Source: Pyrus communis
Lineage: Eukaryota > Streptophyta > Magnoliopsida > Rosales > Rosaceae
Length of the DNA stretch: 64,000 nt
Direction of reading: 5' to 3'
NCBI RefSeq assembly: GCF_963583255.1
Contig: NC_084812.1
Coordinates: 22,668,959-22,732,958, forward strand
In this document: positions 53,751 through 64,000 of the stretch, piece after piece
How the letters are laid out: each line of letters opens with the position of its first letter
How positions within the stretch are numbered: position 1 is the first letter of the stretch
Program-made: the position numbers and the translations under genes
Notes under the pieces: model-generated
The model's input: only the letters and a program-made list of their open reading frames with translations
What the model was told of the DNA's origin: nothing
Database searches by the model: none

Positions 53751-55778
53751 GGAAATAGACAGAAATATGACATTTTCATGATTTCAAGATAGAAATAGAA
53801 TTTTTTAAACATGCACATGTCATGCACAATAACCAGATAAACTAGTATTTTTTGTACACATTAAAATAACTTAATTACCCTTATATATATAAATGGATCA
53901 TTTCCTTCTATTTTTTTATTTCTCTCTACTCTCTCTCCCTCCCTCTCTCTTCTCTCACTTTCTTCCTCACGCTCTCTCGTTCTCTCTCATGTTCTCATTG
54001 TGCACACTCGGCCCAACCAACACAGTCTAAAACGAAGCCACCACCAATTTCATCTTGTCCTCACGAGTCCAAAACACCTAACCCTGTCACGAATCTCATC
54101 CTCAATCGTTGAGATCGAAACTCAAGCAAACCACAAGTTTTTCGGCTATTTTCTAGCAACACGACAAACAATCGAGGCTTGAGACCACCGCCATTGGACT
54201 CGCATCAAGGGTGGGAACAAAGCCTAGTCATTAACTACTGGTGCACACATAGTGTTTACTGGGAACAAAGCCCTCTCTCTCTTCACGAACATCCTAGACA
54301 GAAGGGGTAACACCATCAAAACAAGAAATCCCATTTGTTGTTTGCTCTCTTCCTTCCAATATTTGCAGATTAGTGGGATTAAAGAAGTGAGTTTTTTCAT
54401 ATTTAGGGAAGGGGAGATTAAACCCAGAAGCTGTATGAAGTAATAGTGAAACAAAATTTAATCAATTTCTCCCTCTTCTATGTCACAGTATCCCTATCTT
54501 GTTTGAATGTTGTGATGGTGTTTACTAAAAATTGGCAAAAATTGGTGTTTTGTTGGATGAATTATTCAGCATATGTTCACTGTATGTACACGACATGCAC
54601 ATGATATGCTCATAGATCTGAGTCAACCCAAAAACTCAGAGTTCACAATTCTCTCATCTTATCAAAAACATGACGTCATCACATGTGATGTCACCACCAT
54701 ATACACCATTTGCACATCATATGTACAATACATGCACATCATATGCGCAGAATTGGAGATCGAGCAACAAGCTATTTTTCGCATTAATAAGAAACTTTAA
54801 TGGCAACCTATTGGTATAGTGGATACAATTAAAACATAATTGTTACATATATAAGGATACAGTGGCAGTTTGAAAAGTTTTGTTATATATATCAATCACC
54901 ACTTAACTGTGCAAGTGAAAAACATGATACTCGTTGTCGTTCTTTCATGGACATGCATGACCCTTAGCGTCCTCTAAGCTTTTTCTTAATTTTGTTTTTC
55001 GCCGAGGCCAACTAGGTTGTGGTCATACTCGCTAATCGGGACACAACATACGTGCATCATAACTAGTGAACATTCCCGCTTCTCATATTAAGATGTAGCC
55101 ATGCACATCATATGCACACCACATGCACATTATGGAAAAAATTTCACAAATTTTTGCAATTGGACACTTGAACCAAAAATTGTTCCATCCTAGTTTCATA
55201 GCACATCAAAACTTGAAATTTATTCCACAACCCATAGGCAACATGAAATAGAAACCCTAATTTAACTTCTAAGTATTAATTCATCTTACAAACAACCTAT
55301 GTATTCCATAAATCATTGATGAAGGAACTTGGAACTAAACACCCTACCTTACTATGTCTACCAAAACTTCAGTCTTCAGAAAAAATGGAACTTTCTGGTG
55401 AAAACAAAAAATATGGTACAAAATCTAACCCACTCTTCTCACCTCCTCGCATCCCTTTGTTCGAAATTAGAGGTATGAGGTAAACCCAAAACCCAGCTCA
55501 CTATTCTCACCTCTCTTTGGACTTCCCTCTTTTCGAATTAGAGTTTGGAGATCCAAGCTCAACCCAGAAACCTAGAGCTCATAGAGCTCTCTCGACATCT
55601 CTCTCTTCTAAATGAGAAAAGTGATGCAATGGGCTAATGATTTTTAGTATTTATATATGTGTATTTTAGTAATTTTAGTTTTGTGCATGGTGTGCATGGT
55701 GTGCATGGCTTGTACATGGCCGGTTTGTCTTATTTCTGTCTCAAGATTAAGAAAATGTCATATTTATGTCTATTTCCC
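53751..55778. mobile_element. Non-autonomous TIR transposon (about 2 kb) upstream of SPP1
   Basis: Ends are inverted repeats (GGAAATAGACAGAAATATGA on the left; GGAAATAGACATAAATATGA from the right) extending about 50 bp. Flanks are nearly matching 9-mers (tttcttata 53742-53750; tttctttta 55779-55787). The interior is rich in CATGCACA/CATATGCAC strings. No transposase is recognised. A Mutator-type origin is likely from TSD length. Confidence 0.75.
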
Positions 55779-55787
55779 TTTCTTTTA

Positions 55788-56212
55788 TGCAAATTTAAGA
55801 TGTGAAGTGTATGGATCCAATACTAGTAAGTGCTACGAGTGTTTTAGTCATTATATTAGATTTTTACAGCTATTACATTTTTTATTTTTAATTTTAGCCA
55901 TTTAATATTTAGTGTTACGTATTTATTTTTATTTTTTTTAAAGGTAAAAGTCAACTTTGCCTCTTATTTTACATTTTTGAGACATGTGAATTGTACTCCA
56001 GCACGAAAAAAAAAAGTGAATTTAGAATCTTATTTAATTTTTTATTTTTATCAGAAATGATCTCTAAAATTGACTCACCTCATCAAGATGGTTCCCGAAA
56101 TTGAAAATTGATCATTGTTGTCCCTGAAAACGAGTGTCGCAAGTCAATGTTCTTCTTCCTTCACAATTCTATCAAAAATTATATTATGTGCTCATGGGCA
56201 CATAACTAGGTC
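55788..56212. other. Spacer without gene
   Basis: AT-rich, nothing supported. Confidence 0.4.
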
Positions 56213-56217
56213 TCACT

Positions 56218-58108
56218 TGTTGGAAGTATGCCCACAAAGCCACTCATTTGATGTAATAGCTTTTGAAATACTTATTGTGTTAAACTATTATATGTTTAAT
56301 GAAGGACAAAGCTTATTGTTAATCACTATTTATTGTATTATGTGTTTAAGCAATATGGGAATCCAAGAAATGTATTTAATCTAAGAGAGAAGTGATCTAA
56401 GTAAGTTAGATTAACGAGACCTTTCTCTTATGTTCATTCCTAAAACGTTCCTAACCATAGGATTACCAATTGGGCATTGACAATCTGCTAAGATTAGTAT
56501 GTGTTATGTTAACTCACATGTGAGTATGACTAGTCTCAAGTCATTTAGTATTGGGCACTGAGACAAACACATAAGTGCTCAAAATAGTAATCGAGTACAC
56601 TGAACTACGATAAAAAAAGAGTTCGAACATACATGTCATGTAAGAACTCGTAAGTTGCAATATGCAAAGTAGTCCTTTGACTTGAGGCATCATAGATGTC
56701 TAATGGTTAGGTCCTGGATCTTTGATCATGTCAAAGGTATTCCATCAAGAGTGTCCACGATATTGTTGGGGTCAAGCTATCTAGTCATATAGGCATATGA
56801 ATGCACAACAAGGGATCTCTAACCTTCCATGGTGGAGGGAGAATACTCTGAGATATGATTTGGGAGTCTTTGGCCAAAGCATATGAATATGACTTAGGAA
56901 GTTTGTTCCAAATCATACTCAATTGAATCATATAGAGAAGTATCACATTAGATAGTAGACATGAAACAAACTATTACTCTAACAATGTGATTAAGAGTAT
57001 TGTATTAGAGAATGACCATATTGCATTGTAATTGTAACTGGATAGGTTCTCCAACCACTTCTACTTAGCTTGGGTAGCCATGACATACTACTAGGTATCA
57101 CTAATGGCTGAAGATTAGCAAACACTAATCTTCAGCAAAGGGAGAATTGAAATGTAGTTTCAATTCGCAATCGATCATTAAGAGTAACAATCACCCACTA
57201 CCTCGCTAATTGGAACCTAATGGATCGTACACCGAGTAAGGATGAAAGTGAAGAAATATAAATGAGATGGATAAGCAATTAAATGGTTTAACTGAGAATG
57301 GTCAAGATTAATTAATTAATTAACTTGCAATTAAATGGTTTAATTAAGAATGGTCAAGATTAATTAATTAGTTAATTAATTATACAAAAGGTTCGATTGG
57401 GCTTTCAAGTTAGTTTCGGGTCTCGGGGCCCAAAAGGGTTTTGGTCCACAAGGCCCATTATGTTTAAGTTGTATTACAATTAAAACAAAATGGGCAAATA
57501 GCTCAATAACTAAAGGATGGCTGGCCATAGGGTGAGTGGTAGTGAACTTGGCATAATTGCAAGTGTGCCACTCAAATGTGAGGTGCTATAAAAGAAACTT
57601 TATAGCTTTACCACATCAAGTTTTTTCTTTGAGGCAAAAGAGCAAAACTCTTTCTCTTTGTCTTCCAAAGAGGCCGGCCACACTTAGAGAAAAATAGCTA
57701 GCAATCTTCCTTCCTCTAAGTCATCCATTTCATCTTCATACCTCATCCTTGGTGTGGAGACTTAGAGACACCAAACTTTTGGTGTTCTTGAAGTTCCTCT
57801 CCTCAAATCCTCAAGGAGCAAAGGAGAAGCTAAAAAGCAACCATCCAAATAAGCAAAGGAGGTGACTTGAAGGCCCTTTACTTGGGTGAATCCCTTGTGT
57901 AAACAAGGATGAGCTTCAAGAGTAATGAAAATCAAACTCTCTCTTCTCTTTAATTTGTTAAAGAGTCTTTTGGTTCACCATTCGCTAGGCTTTGAAAGTC
58001 ATGAGTTTTAGAATTGTTTTGAATGCATGCATACTTTAAAGTGTTATTAGTTTGCTTATGTGTTCAAATATTCTTACATGTTCTTAGTTAGGACAAATTT
58101 TTCCTTCA
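56218..58108 (+). mobile_element. Solo LTR with perfect TSD
   Basis: A 1,891-bp block starting TGTTGGAAGTATGCCC and ending TTTTTCCTTCA, flanked by tcact at 56213-56217 and 58109-58113. It is similar along its length to 26818-28638. A 45-bp stretch with TTAATTAATTAATTA is duplicated at about 57287-57385. No coding sequence. The superfamily is not certain. Confidence 0.92.
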
Positions 58109-58162
58109 TCACTAGCCTAATTAAATATTGTCATGTAGATTAAATAATCTTATTATCTAATC

Positions 58163-59126
58163 GTAACATAATGTTATACCATCTTATGTAGACAACCACA
58201 TCACTTAAAATGATATGAATTTTTATTCAACTAAAAATAATTACAAAACCATAAAAAAAAAATAAAAAAATAGAGAAGAAAAGAACAAAAACGAAAAAAC
58301 CCTGAATCCTAGCAAATGTGAAACTGTTTCTTCTGTCGTCCTTTTCTCCCCCTTTCACCTACCCTTTCTCAGTCACCATCTTCCTTACGCCCTACGATTG
58401 CCAAGCGTTTATTGTTGTTTTTTTAGTGAATTACCCCTTTTTTTTTTTCTTTTTTTTTTTTGTGAGTTTATGTTATTTTATTCATTCTCCATTGTCGTTT
58501 CTGTAAGTGGAGGCAAATTGGAGGCGAGAATAATTTGGTTTTCAAAGAAAAAAATTGAACGTCATTCATGAACTGATGTTTATGCAACAAACCAATTTAA
58601 AAATAATAAAACTAGAATAAAAATAATGGTAGCAAACAGCAACTACAATGGTGAAGAATAAGAAGCCAATTAAAAAGATGAATACAACAAAAGTACAATA
58701 ATCAAAATGATTAAGGATTAACCAAATAGAAAATAGTCTGCAACAATGGAGAATGAAAGCAATGGCATACAGACTCACAAAAAAAGAAGAAAAAAATTCA
58801 ACGAAAAAAATAACAATCAATGCTTACCAATAATCAAAACAGAGAGAGTTGTGGGAGCAGTGTTCTCTTAGGGTGTAGGGAAGATGGTAACTAAGAAAAG
58901 ATAGGCAAATGAAGGAGAAGGAGAGGACATCATATGAAGAAACGTGAAGTTTCACATTTGCTTGACAACTAATGGCAAGCTACGGTTATCCACCATTTTC
59001 GAAAGTTTCACGTCTGCTAGGTTTCACTGTTTTAGGATTTCTCCTAATTTTTTTTCTTTTTAATTGAATAAAAATTGATATCATTGTATGTGACTGTCCA
59101 CCTAGGATGTCATAACATTATGTTAT
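58163..59126. mobile_element. TIR element of about 960 bp
   Basis: Ends share TAACATAATGTTATRCCATC, then nearly complementary sequence (TATGAATTTTTATTCAACTA against TATCAATTTTTATTCAATTA), with second inner inverted stretches near GCAAATGTGAAAC. No transposase is seen. The exact boundary and TSD are unclear (possibly TA). Confidence 0.6.
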
Positions 59127-59593
59127 AAATAGATAGATTAGGATCATCTCCAGATCAATTACATCTGGATCCTCGAGATCAACGAATCTTGACCATCCGT
59201 AATAGATCGTGCGGCCAGAATCTCTCTTCAACTCGTCTGCTCCTTCCCCTTCCCCTCTCTTCTACAATCAACAACCTCCTTTGTGCTTCATTTTGATCCT
59301 AATCGTGGGGGATAGAGACAACACAGTATATTCATTATTCTACAATTGACTTGCACTCCAATCAAACTTTAGTCATCATGTACTTTGACTTGGTTCCTGG
59401 CAACTTGTACGTACAAGGATGCCTTTTCATGACCAGTAAACTTGGAATTAACCGCCGGCTTCTGCAAAACAGCATTCAAGGTAGATGTGTGAACAATATG
59501 GAATTAGATTCCCCGATCCCGACTATAAGAAAGTGTGTCAAAATGAGCCTCCCGATCTTGATTAAAAAAATAGATGCTGACCTGTCTAGGAAG
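59127..59593. other. SPP2 3' flank
   Basis: From about 59330 this matches the SPP1 3' flank at 50580-50889, so the SPP duplication includes downstream DNA. Confidence 0.6.
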
Positions 59594-62044
59594 CTAGAAT
59601 AACCATCGTTCTGGTTCTTTAATTTCCAAACCATACAGCCATGTTTGATGCATGTGCAGCCAAGTGAAATCATCTGGCCCCTCAGCCTGGTAAAGCCATA
59701 ACAAATCATCAGTAATATAACTACCAGATTAAAATCTCCCCAAATTATTACATCCTAGATCATCAAGGGTGAAGAAAGTTGAGGTTTCACCCTAAAACTA
59801 ATTGACAATATAGGGAGTAGCCTAATTACTTATATGCACATGTAAGATCCCCCTCACATCAATGTGAGATTGATTCTCAACCGCGCCCCCTCACGTGTGA
59901 CGAATTTTCTAAGTCAAATACATGGACAACGCAAACAGGGTGATGTGGAGCACGTGTAGCCGTTGGACTTCATACGTGAAACAACTTGCTTTGATACGAT
60001 GACATGTGCTCATAAGCAATTGGACTATTCCCCATATTACCAATTGTTTTTATGGTGGAACCTCAACTTTCTTCATGATATCGAGTAGGTTGGCCCGTGT
60101 GTAAAGCCCAATGACCACACATGCTCCACGCCATCCAAGTCGTGTTGTCCACGTATTTGGCTTGAAAATTTGCCACATGTGAGGGGCGTGTGAGAATGTG
60201 AAAGTAAAAGAGTCCTACATTGGTGAAAAGAGAAATTTGCAAGGGCTTATAAAAGGTTAAACTACTCCCAATATTGCCAATTGGTTTTATGATGAAACCT
60301 CCATTTTCTTTAAAGGGACATTAAGTTAAAAGGTTATACCTTCGAACTCATCAAGACTGTAGTCAGACAACATCTCCGCTCGTTCTCTACAACAATCAAT
60401 CCATCAAACTTTCATCAATAACAATCCATTTCTATCAGAAAACTAAATCATCAAATTCTGCACAATAATTAGCACTCAAAAAATCGTATGCATGATGACT
60501 TTTCTAGAGTGCCAATAACAACTCCCTAAATTTTCCCACTTACATTTTCCATGCCCCTTTCAGCTTTAATGTTTCTATTTGGAGTCATCCTTAATTCAAA
60601 TACTTAATTAATGACTAGCTACCAGTTTTGATACAAATGTAAACATTTCATTCATATTTATTAGATTAACTCATCGTATATATTCTTCCAATTCTTTTTC
60701 TATTCTCGAATAAATGCTAGAAAGGAAGCCTCATCTCACCACAGAATTCCCACTTATCAAACTTCACGAGCCATGCGTTTGAGCCAATTTGAACTGAGGA
60801 TAATCGATCCAACCATATCCAAAATTGTTTTCCCTGCTTATCTCCATGCAACCTTGCCAATGAATCTATGCACTGGTGGATTGGTAGCTCTACTCCGGAG
60901 GGATGGACAAAGATACCCGATGAATGCTAAAGAAATGGAAAGAATACAAAAAGAATTCAAGCAGCATCAGTTATTACCGCATCGGTAGTCCACCCTTCAT
61001 TGCACATAACCAAGACTCTCTTAATTTACAAGACTCAAAATTTACAATAAACCAAGGTGTTTCAAAATTAAATCGCGTCGGGGAAAGAAAGAAAGGAAAA
61101 AACAGACAAATCACACTTACAAAGACTGATTTTAAGTTTTGGATATACTCCTCAGATTTCTCTACTTCAGCATGGCGCCATCTCTCATAGAACAAGTAGA
61201 ATTTGGTTACCTCATGAGCAGGACTGGACATTTCCACTTTGCACTTTCGGAAGTCTTTTAAATCTCTAGGCGATACATTTGGACCAAGATGAAAATGTCC
61301 AATGGCTTGTATTATCCCAGCTGCACATCTCTCAGTTGCATGAAGCATATCAGGATTGTCACTCACATTTTCTGCATACCACTGCAACAATTCTTCTTGT
61401 GCATTACTCACCTGCATATTCAATTTAACAATTTTTATCCTCATTAATAAGCTAACAATATGATTATGCAAAGAGGGTAAATAATGAACTAATCGTTTAT
61501 GACCTACATACCATCACACCATACACTTGAGGGAGACTGAAGAGTTCGGCATCATTTCCAGAGTCACCACAAACAAGAGTGTTGTGCGGAAGTCTCCCCT
61601 CATTGTTGAATTTCTTTAACAGATATGCAAGAGCTTGTCCTTTATCGGCACGTTTGGGTAAAATGTCCAAATCAATCCCCCTGCTACAAATGATCTTTAT
61701 GTCTACCTGACCAAATGCGTATAGACAAATCACAGGCTTTAACGAGAGATGCATTCAAATAGTAAAAGCAAATGATTTCAGAGAGTACTATATATATATA
61801 GATACATACATACATATAGTGGCACCAGTTTTGAAGATAGGAAACAATTTTCAGTATGCAAGTAGGACAATAACACTTTCAAATGAAGTTGTGAAGTGGA
61901 GCCCTAAGGTTTAGAGAAAGAAAACAATTGAGGAAATCTTACCCCACGTCTCTCCAACCGTTGTGATAAAGCATTCATTATTTCCAATGCCATTACCTTG
62001 TCAACCTTAAAGCTAACCTTGTGAGGTCGTTGGTGTTTCTCTGC
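59594..62044 (-). CDS. SPP: Sucrose-phosphatase copy 2, exon 1 not in window
   Basis: Six exons match SPP1 exons 2-7: 62044-61943, 61706-61512, 61411-61121, 60926-60740, 60386-60340 and 59686-59594. They have the same lengths and phases, 304 residues, no stops. Motifs kept are [41 protein letters not shown] and FVHPSGVE. The intron 3 donor is the normal GTATGT. Exon 1, which carries the catalytic DxD motif, should lie right of 62250. That place is taken by a decayed Copia, then a scrap of intron 1, then new sequence at about 63938, so exon 1 may be beyond the window or lost. Without it the protein would be inactive. Confidence 0.85.
59765..60085. mobile_element. MITE in SPP2 intron 6
   Basis: Inverted ends: GAAGAAAGTTGAGGTTTCAC on the left and GAAGAAAGTTGAGGTTCCAC from the right, each followed by AATTGRYAATATRGGG. 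SPP1 intron 6 (105 bp) has no such insert. Non-coding. Confidence 0.75.
60086..60325. mobile_element. Second, partial MITE of the same family
   Basis: The right end (from the right: AAAATGGAGGTTTCATCAT, then CCAATTGGCAATATTGGGAG) matches the neighbour's terminus, and inner parts resemble it, but its own left terminus is missing. It sits head to tail with the first. Confidence 0.6.
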
Positions 62045-62249
62045 CTGAAATAATCTCATATCATATTTTCAAATGCACAAAGGATTTCATCAACCAGTAA
62101 AAACGCAATAATTAATCTAGAGCGCACACTATCTACAATGCAAGAAATTTTTTCCACTAAACTATTCACTTGTTAGACAAGTGTGCTTCCCCTCGCGACA
62201 CCGAGTAGTTTAGATTAAATTAGAATATTGCCAGAATTATAACTAATTC

Positions 62250-63908
62250 TGTTAAAGGATCACATTCATCTCCGGATTCTTCTCCTTAATTTATGTTTCA
62301 TTGTATAAATACGATGAACTTAGATTAAACATAGCAAGGGTCAAGTCCTATGAATGTAATTATTAATTTCTCACTTGGTAACATGTATCTATTGTATTAT
62401 ATAAATGATTTGTACCTGGTGATTTGATCAAGGAACAATATTTCTACATGATATGAGTTTAACTAGGTCTTAGGGTTTGTCTCACCAACACCTCCCAATC
62501 CCTCCTCGGTCTAGGTTTTCACTTTTCCTCTTTGTCCCATCTTTCATCATGTCTTCCTGTTCTTCTCCTTCTCTACCCGGGTCCCGGCCCCAACACCACC
62601 CAATTTGTCAAACTTATCGAGTCCAATTATCTTATCTGACTTCGTCAGATGAAATCTTTTCTTATTGGTCATGACCTATGGAAATTTGTAGATGGTCTCA
62701 TGACTCTCATGCCCTCATCCCATTCCACTTCCTACGATCTTCGATTCCAAACACAAAGAAAAACATGGCGACCCTGCTCCCCTTATCCCCAACCCCATTT
62801 ATCCTCTTTGAGTTCAGCAAGACCAACTCGTGGTCAGATACCTTACCAGTGCTATCTCTGAATTCGTTTTATCTGTCACCATTGGTTAGACTGCCTAGGA
62901 TGTTTGGAATTGTCTTCACACTCACTTTTCTCAAAGTTCTCTTGCTAGTGAGGCCAATCTTTGCTTTCAACTTCTTGGCATGTCCAAAGGCTCCCAATCT
63001 CTTGATGCTTACTTGCAACATGTCAAGTCCATTGCGGATAAACTTGCTTCAATCAATCAGCGATCGCCTACAAATACCCTGTTCTTGCTGTTCTTTGTGG
63101 CCTTGGTTCTGAATACTGGATGTTCAATACAGCAATCATCAATGGTTCCCCTTCTACATTTGCCGATCTTCGTCACAAAACTCCTCACCTTCGCGCAGCA
63201 AAATCCCAGGTCCAGAAATATGATATGCTCCATTGCAACCGGCTTCCACTCCACTTGCTGCCAGAAAGTTACAGTAAGTGCCTACGATGAATCTCTTTTG
63301 CCTTCGCCTACATCATACCGTGAGCTCGTGGGTTCTCTTCAGTATTTGACACTCACCCAGCCAAACCTCTCTTATGTCGTCAACACAGTTGCCCAGTTTA
63401 TGAGTTCTCCCTGCACCACTTTGATAAGTTATCCTACAGGAATTAGGTGTCCGCTTGCAGTTTCCATGTCTTATTATACCGTGACAACTTACGTGCTATG
63501 TACATGGCTGCCAATCCAGTTCACCACTCTCCTACTCAGCATATTGAGCTAGATTATCATTTTATTCAGGAAAAAGTAGATTTTGGAAGTCATCGGGTTT
63601 GCTACATTGCCTCTACTGATCAGCCCGCTAATCTCCTCACAAAGGCTCTACATAAGCCTCGCCATGTTCTCCTTTGCTCCAAACTTGTCCGATCTCCATC
63701 GTCCAATTTGTGGGGGTGTTAAAGGAACTCCTTAATTTATGTTTCATTATACTATAAATCAAATACGATGAACTTAGATTAAACATAGCAAGGTTTAATT
63801 CTTACCAATGTAATTATTAATATTTCATTTGTAGCATACATACATGTATCTATTGTACTATATAAATGATTTATACCTAGTGAACTGATAAAGAATAATA
63901 TTTCTACA
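62250..63908 (+). mobile_element. Internally deleted Copia in SPP2 intron 1
   Basis: LTRs at 62250-62448 and 63717-63908 (TGTTAAAGGA to ATTTCTACA), TSD aattc at 62245-62249 and 63909-63913, and polypurine tract TTTGTGGGGG before the right LTR. The 1.27-kb interior has gag scraps (SLDAYLQHVKSIADKLASIN), a reverse transcriptase end (YRELVGSLQYLTLTQPNLSY) and an RNase H end (NPVHHSPTQHIELDYHFIQE). Most of pol is deleted. It is unrelated to the 276-bp-LTR Copia family. Confidence 0.92.
62477..63716 (+). pseudogene. Gag-pol remains of the deleted Copia
   Basis: Several short frames on the plus strand hold gag (about 62,500-63,200), then directly reverse transcriptase C-terminal sequence (63,300-63,420) and RNase H (63,470-63,716). 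Protease, integrase and most reverse transcriptase are missing. Frameshifts divide the rest. Confidence 0.8.
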
Positions 63909-63913
63909 AATTC

Positions 63914-64000
63914 TATGAAGGAACAAAAAAGGAAAGGTAGTGATATTCACAATTTTTACCTCTCACATCTTTATTAATTTTTGTCCAATTATCCTCTTTA
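63914..64000. other. SPP2 intron 1 remnant and start of another insertion
   Basis: Up to about 63937 the sequence resembles SPP1 intron 1 next to exon 1 (53163-53199). It departs exactly where exon 1 should start. The new sequence begins GTGATATTCACA, which looks like a MITE end, but the window closes before this can be shown. Confidence 0.4.

Noticed and set aside
58318..58820. Phe/Tyr-rich frames at 58.3-58.8 kb
   Set aside because: They come from T-rich sequence inside a TIR element, with no domain.

Overview
This 64-kb window is nuclear DNA from a dicot plant. Spliced genes with GT-AG introns, TIR-NB-LRR (TNL) resistance genes, a plastid ribosomal protein gene, sucrose-phosphatase genes and many Ty1/Copia and Ty3/Gypsy LTR retrotransposons all point that way. 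A woody Rosaceae such as apple or pear is my inference from the style of the repeats and genes, not something the sequence proves. I found no bacterial-type operon, CRISPR array, rRNA gene or tRNA gene.

Layout, left to right. (1) 1-2.75 kb: a rearranged TNL pseudogene (copy A, minus strand). (2) 3.8-5.4 kb: a solo LTR. (3) 5.57-18.8 kb: a glycoside hydrolase family 3 (GH3) gene remnant split by a 12.75-kb Gypsy nest. The outer minus-strand Gypsy carries an Athila-like Gypsy, an inverted LTR piece, a DNA transposon and another LTR-like insertion. (4) 20-24.7 kb: a duplicated non-coding segment, a MITE, a long LTR and scraps of TNL 3' ends. (5) 24.7-31.6 kb: an old, broken minus-strand Copia with a 1.8-kb solo LTR nested in it. 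(6) 32-36.8 kb: a second TNL (copy B), complete in exon structure but stopped by one nonsense codon in the LRR exon. (7) 37-41.7 kb: a Mutator-type MITE, an 862-bp retroposon and the second copy of the segment seen at 20 kb. (8) 41.9-47.7 kb: a two-exon gene for plastid ribosomal protein PSRP5, whose intron holds a 4,940-bp Copia on the opposite strand with a full-length reading frame and LTRs identical by eye. (9) 49-59 kb: a palindromic MITE, a complete seven-exon sucrose-phosphatase gene (SPP1), a 2-kb TIR element, a 1.9-kb solo LTR and another TIR element. (10) 59.6-64 kb: a second sucrose-phosphatase gene (SPP2), exons 2-7 only, with a decayed Copia in intron 1.

Two tandem duplications shaped the region. 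One carries the TNL plus upstream DNA and the 20-kb/40-kb segment; the other carries the SPP gene. Insertions present in one copy and absent from the other give natural empty sites, so many element ends could be set to the base from target-site duplications (TSDs). The genes do not form a pathway: TNLs are immune receptors, PSRP5 works in the plastid ribosome, and SPP performs the last step of sucrose synthesis in the cytosol. No wholly new system is evident. The most notable objects are the apparently very young Copia in the PSRP5 intron, the splice-site oddities of SPP1, and the two different ways the TNL copies were broken.
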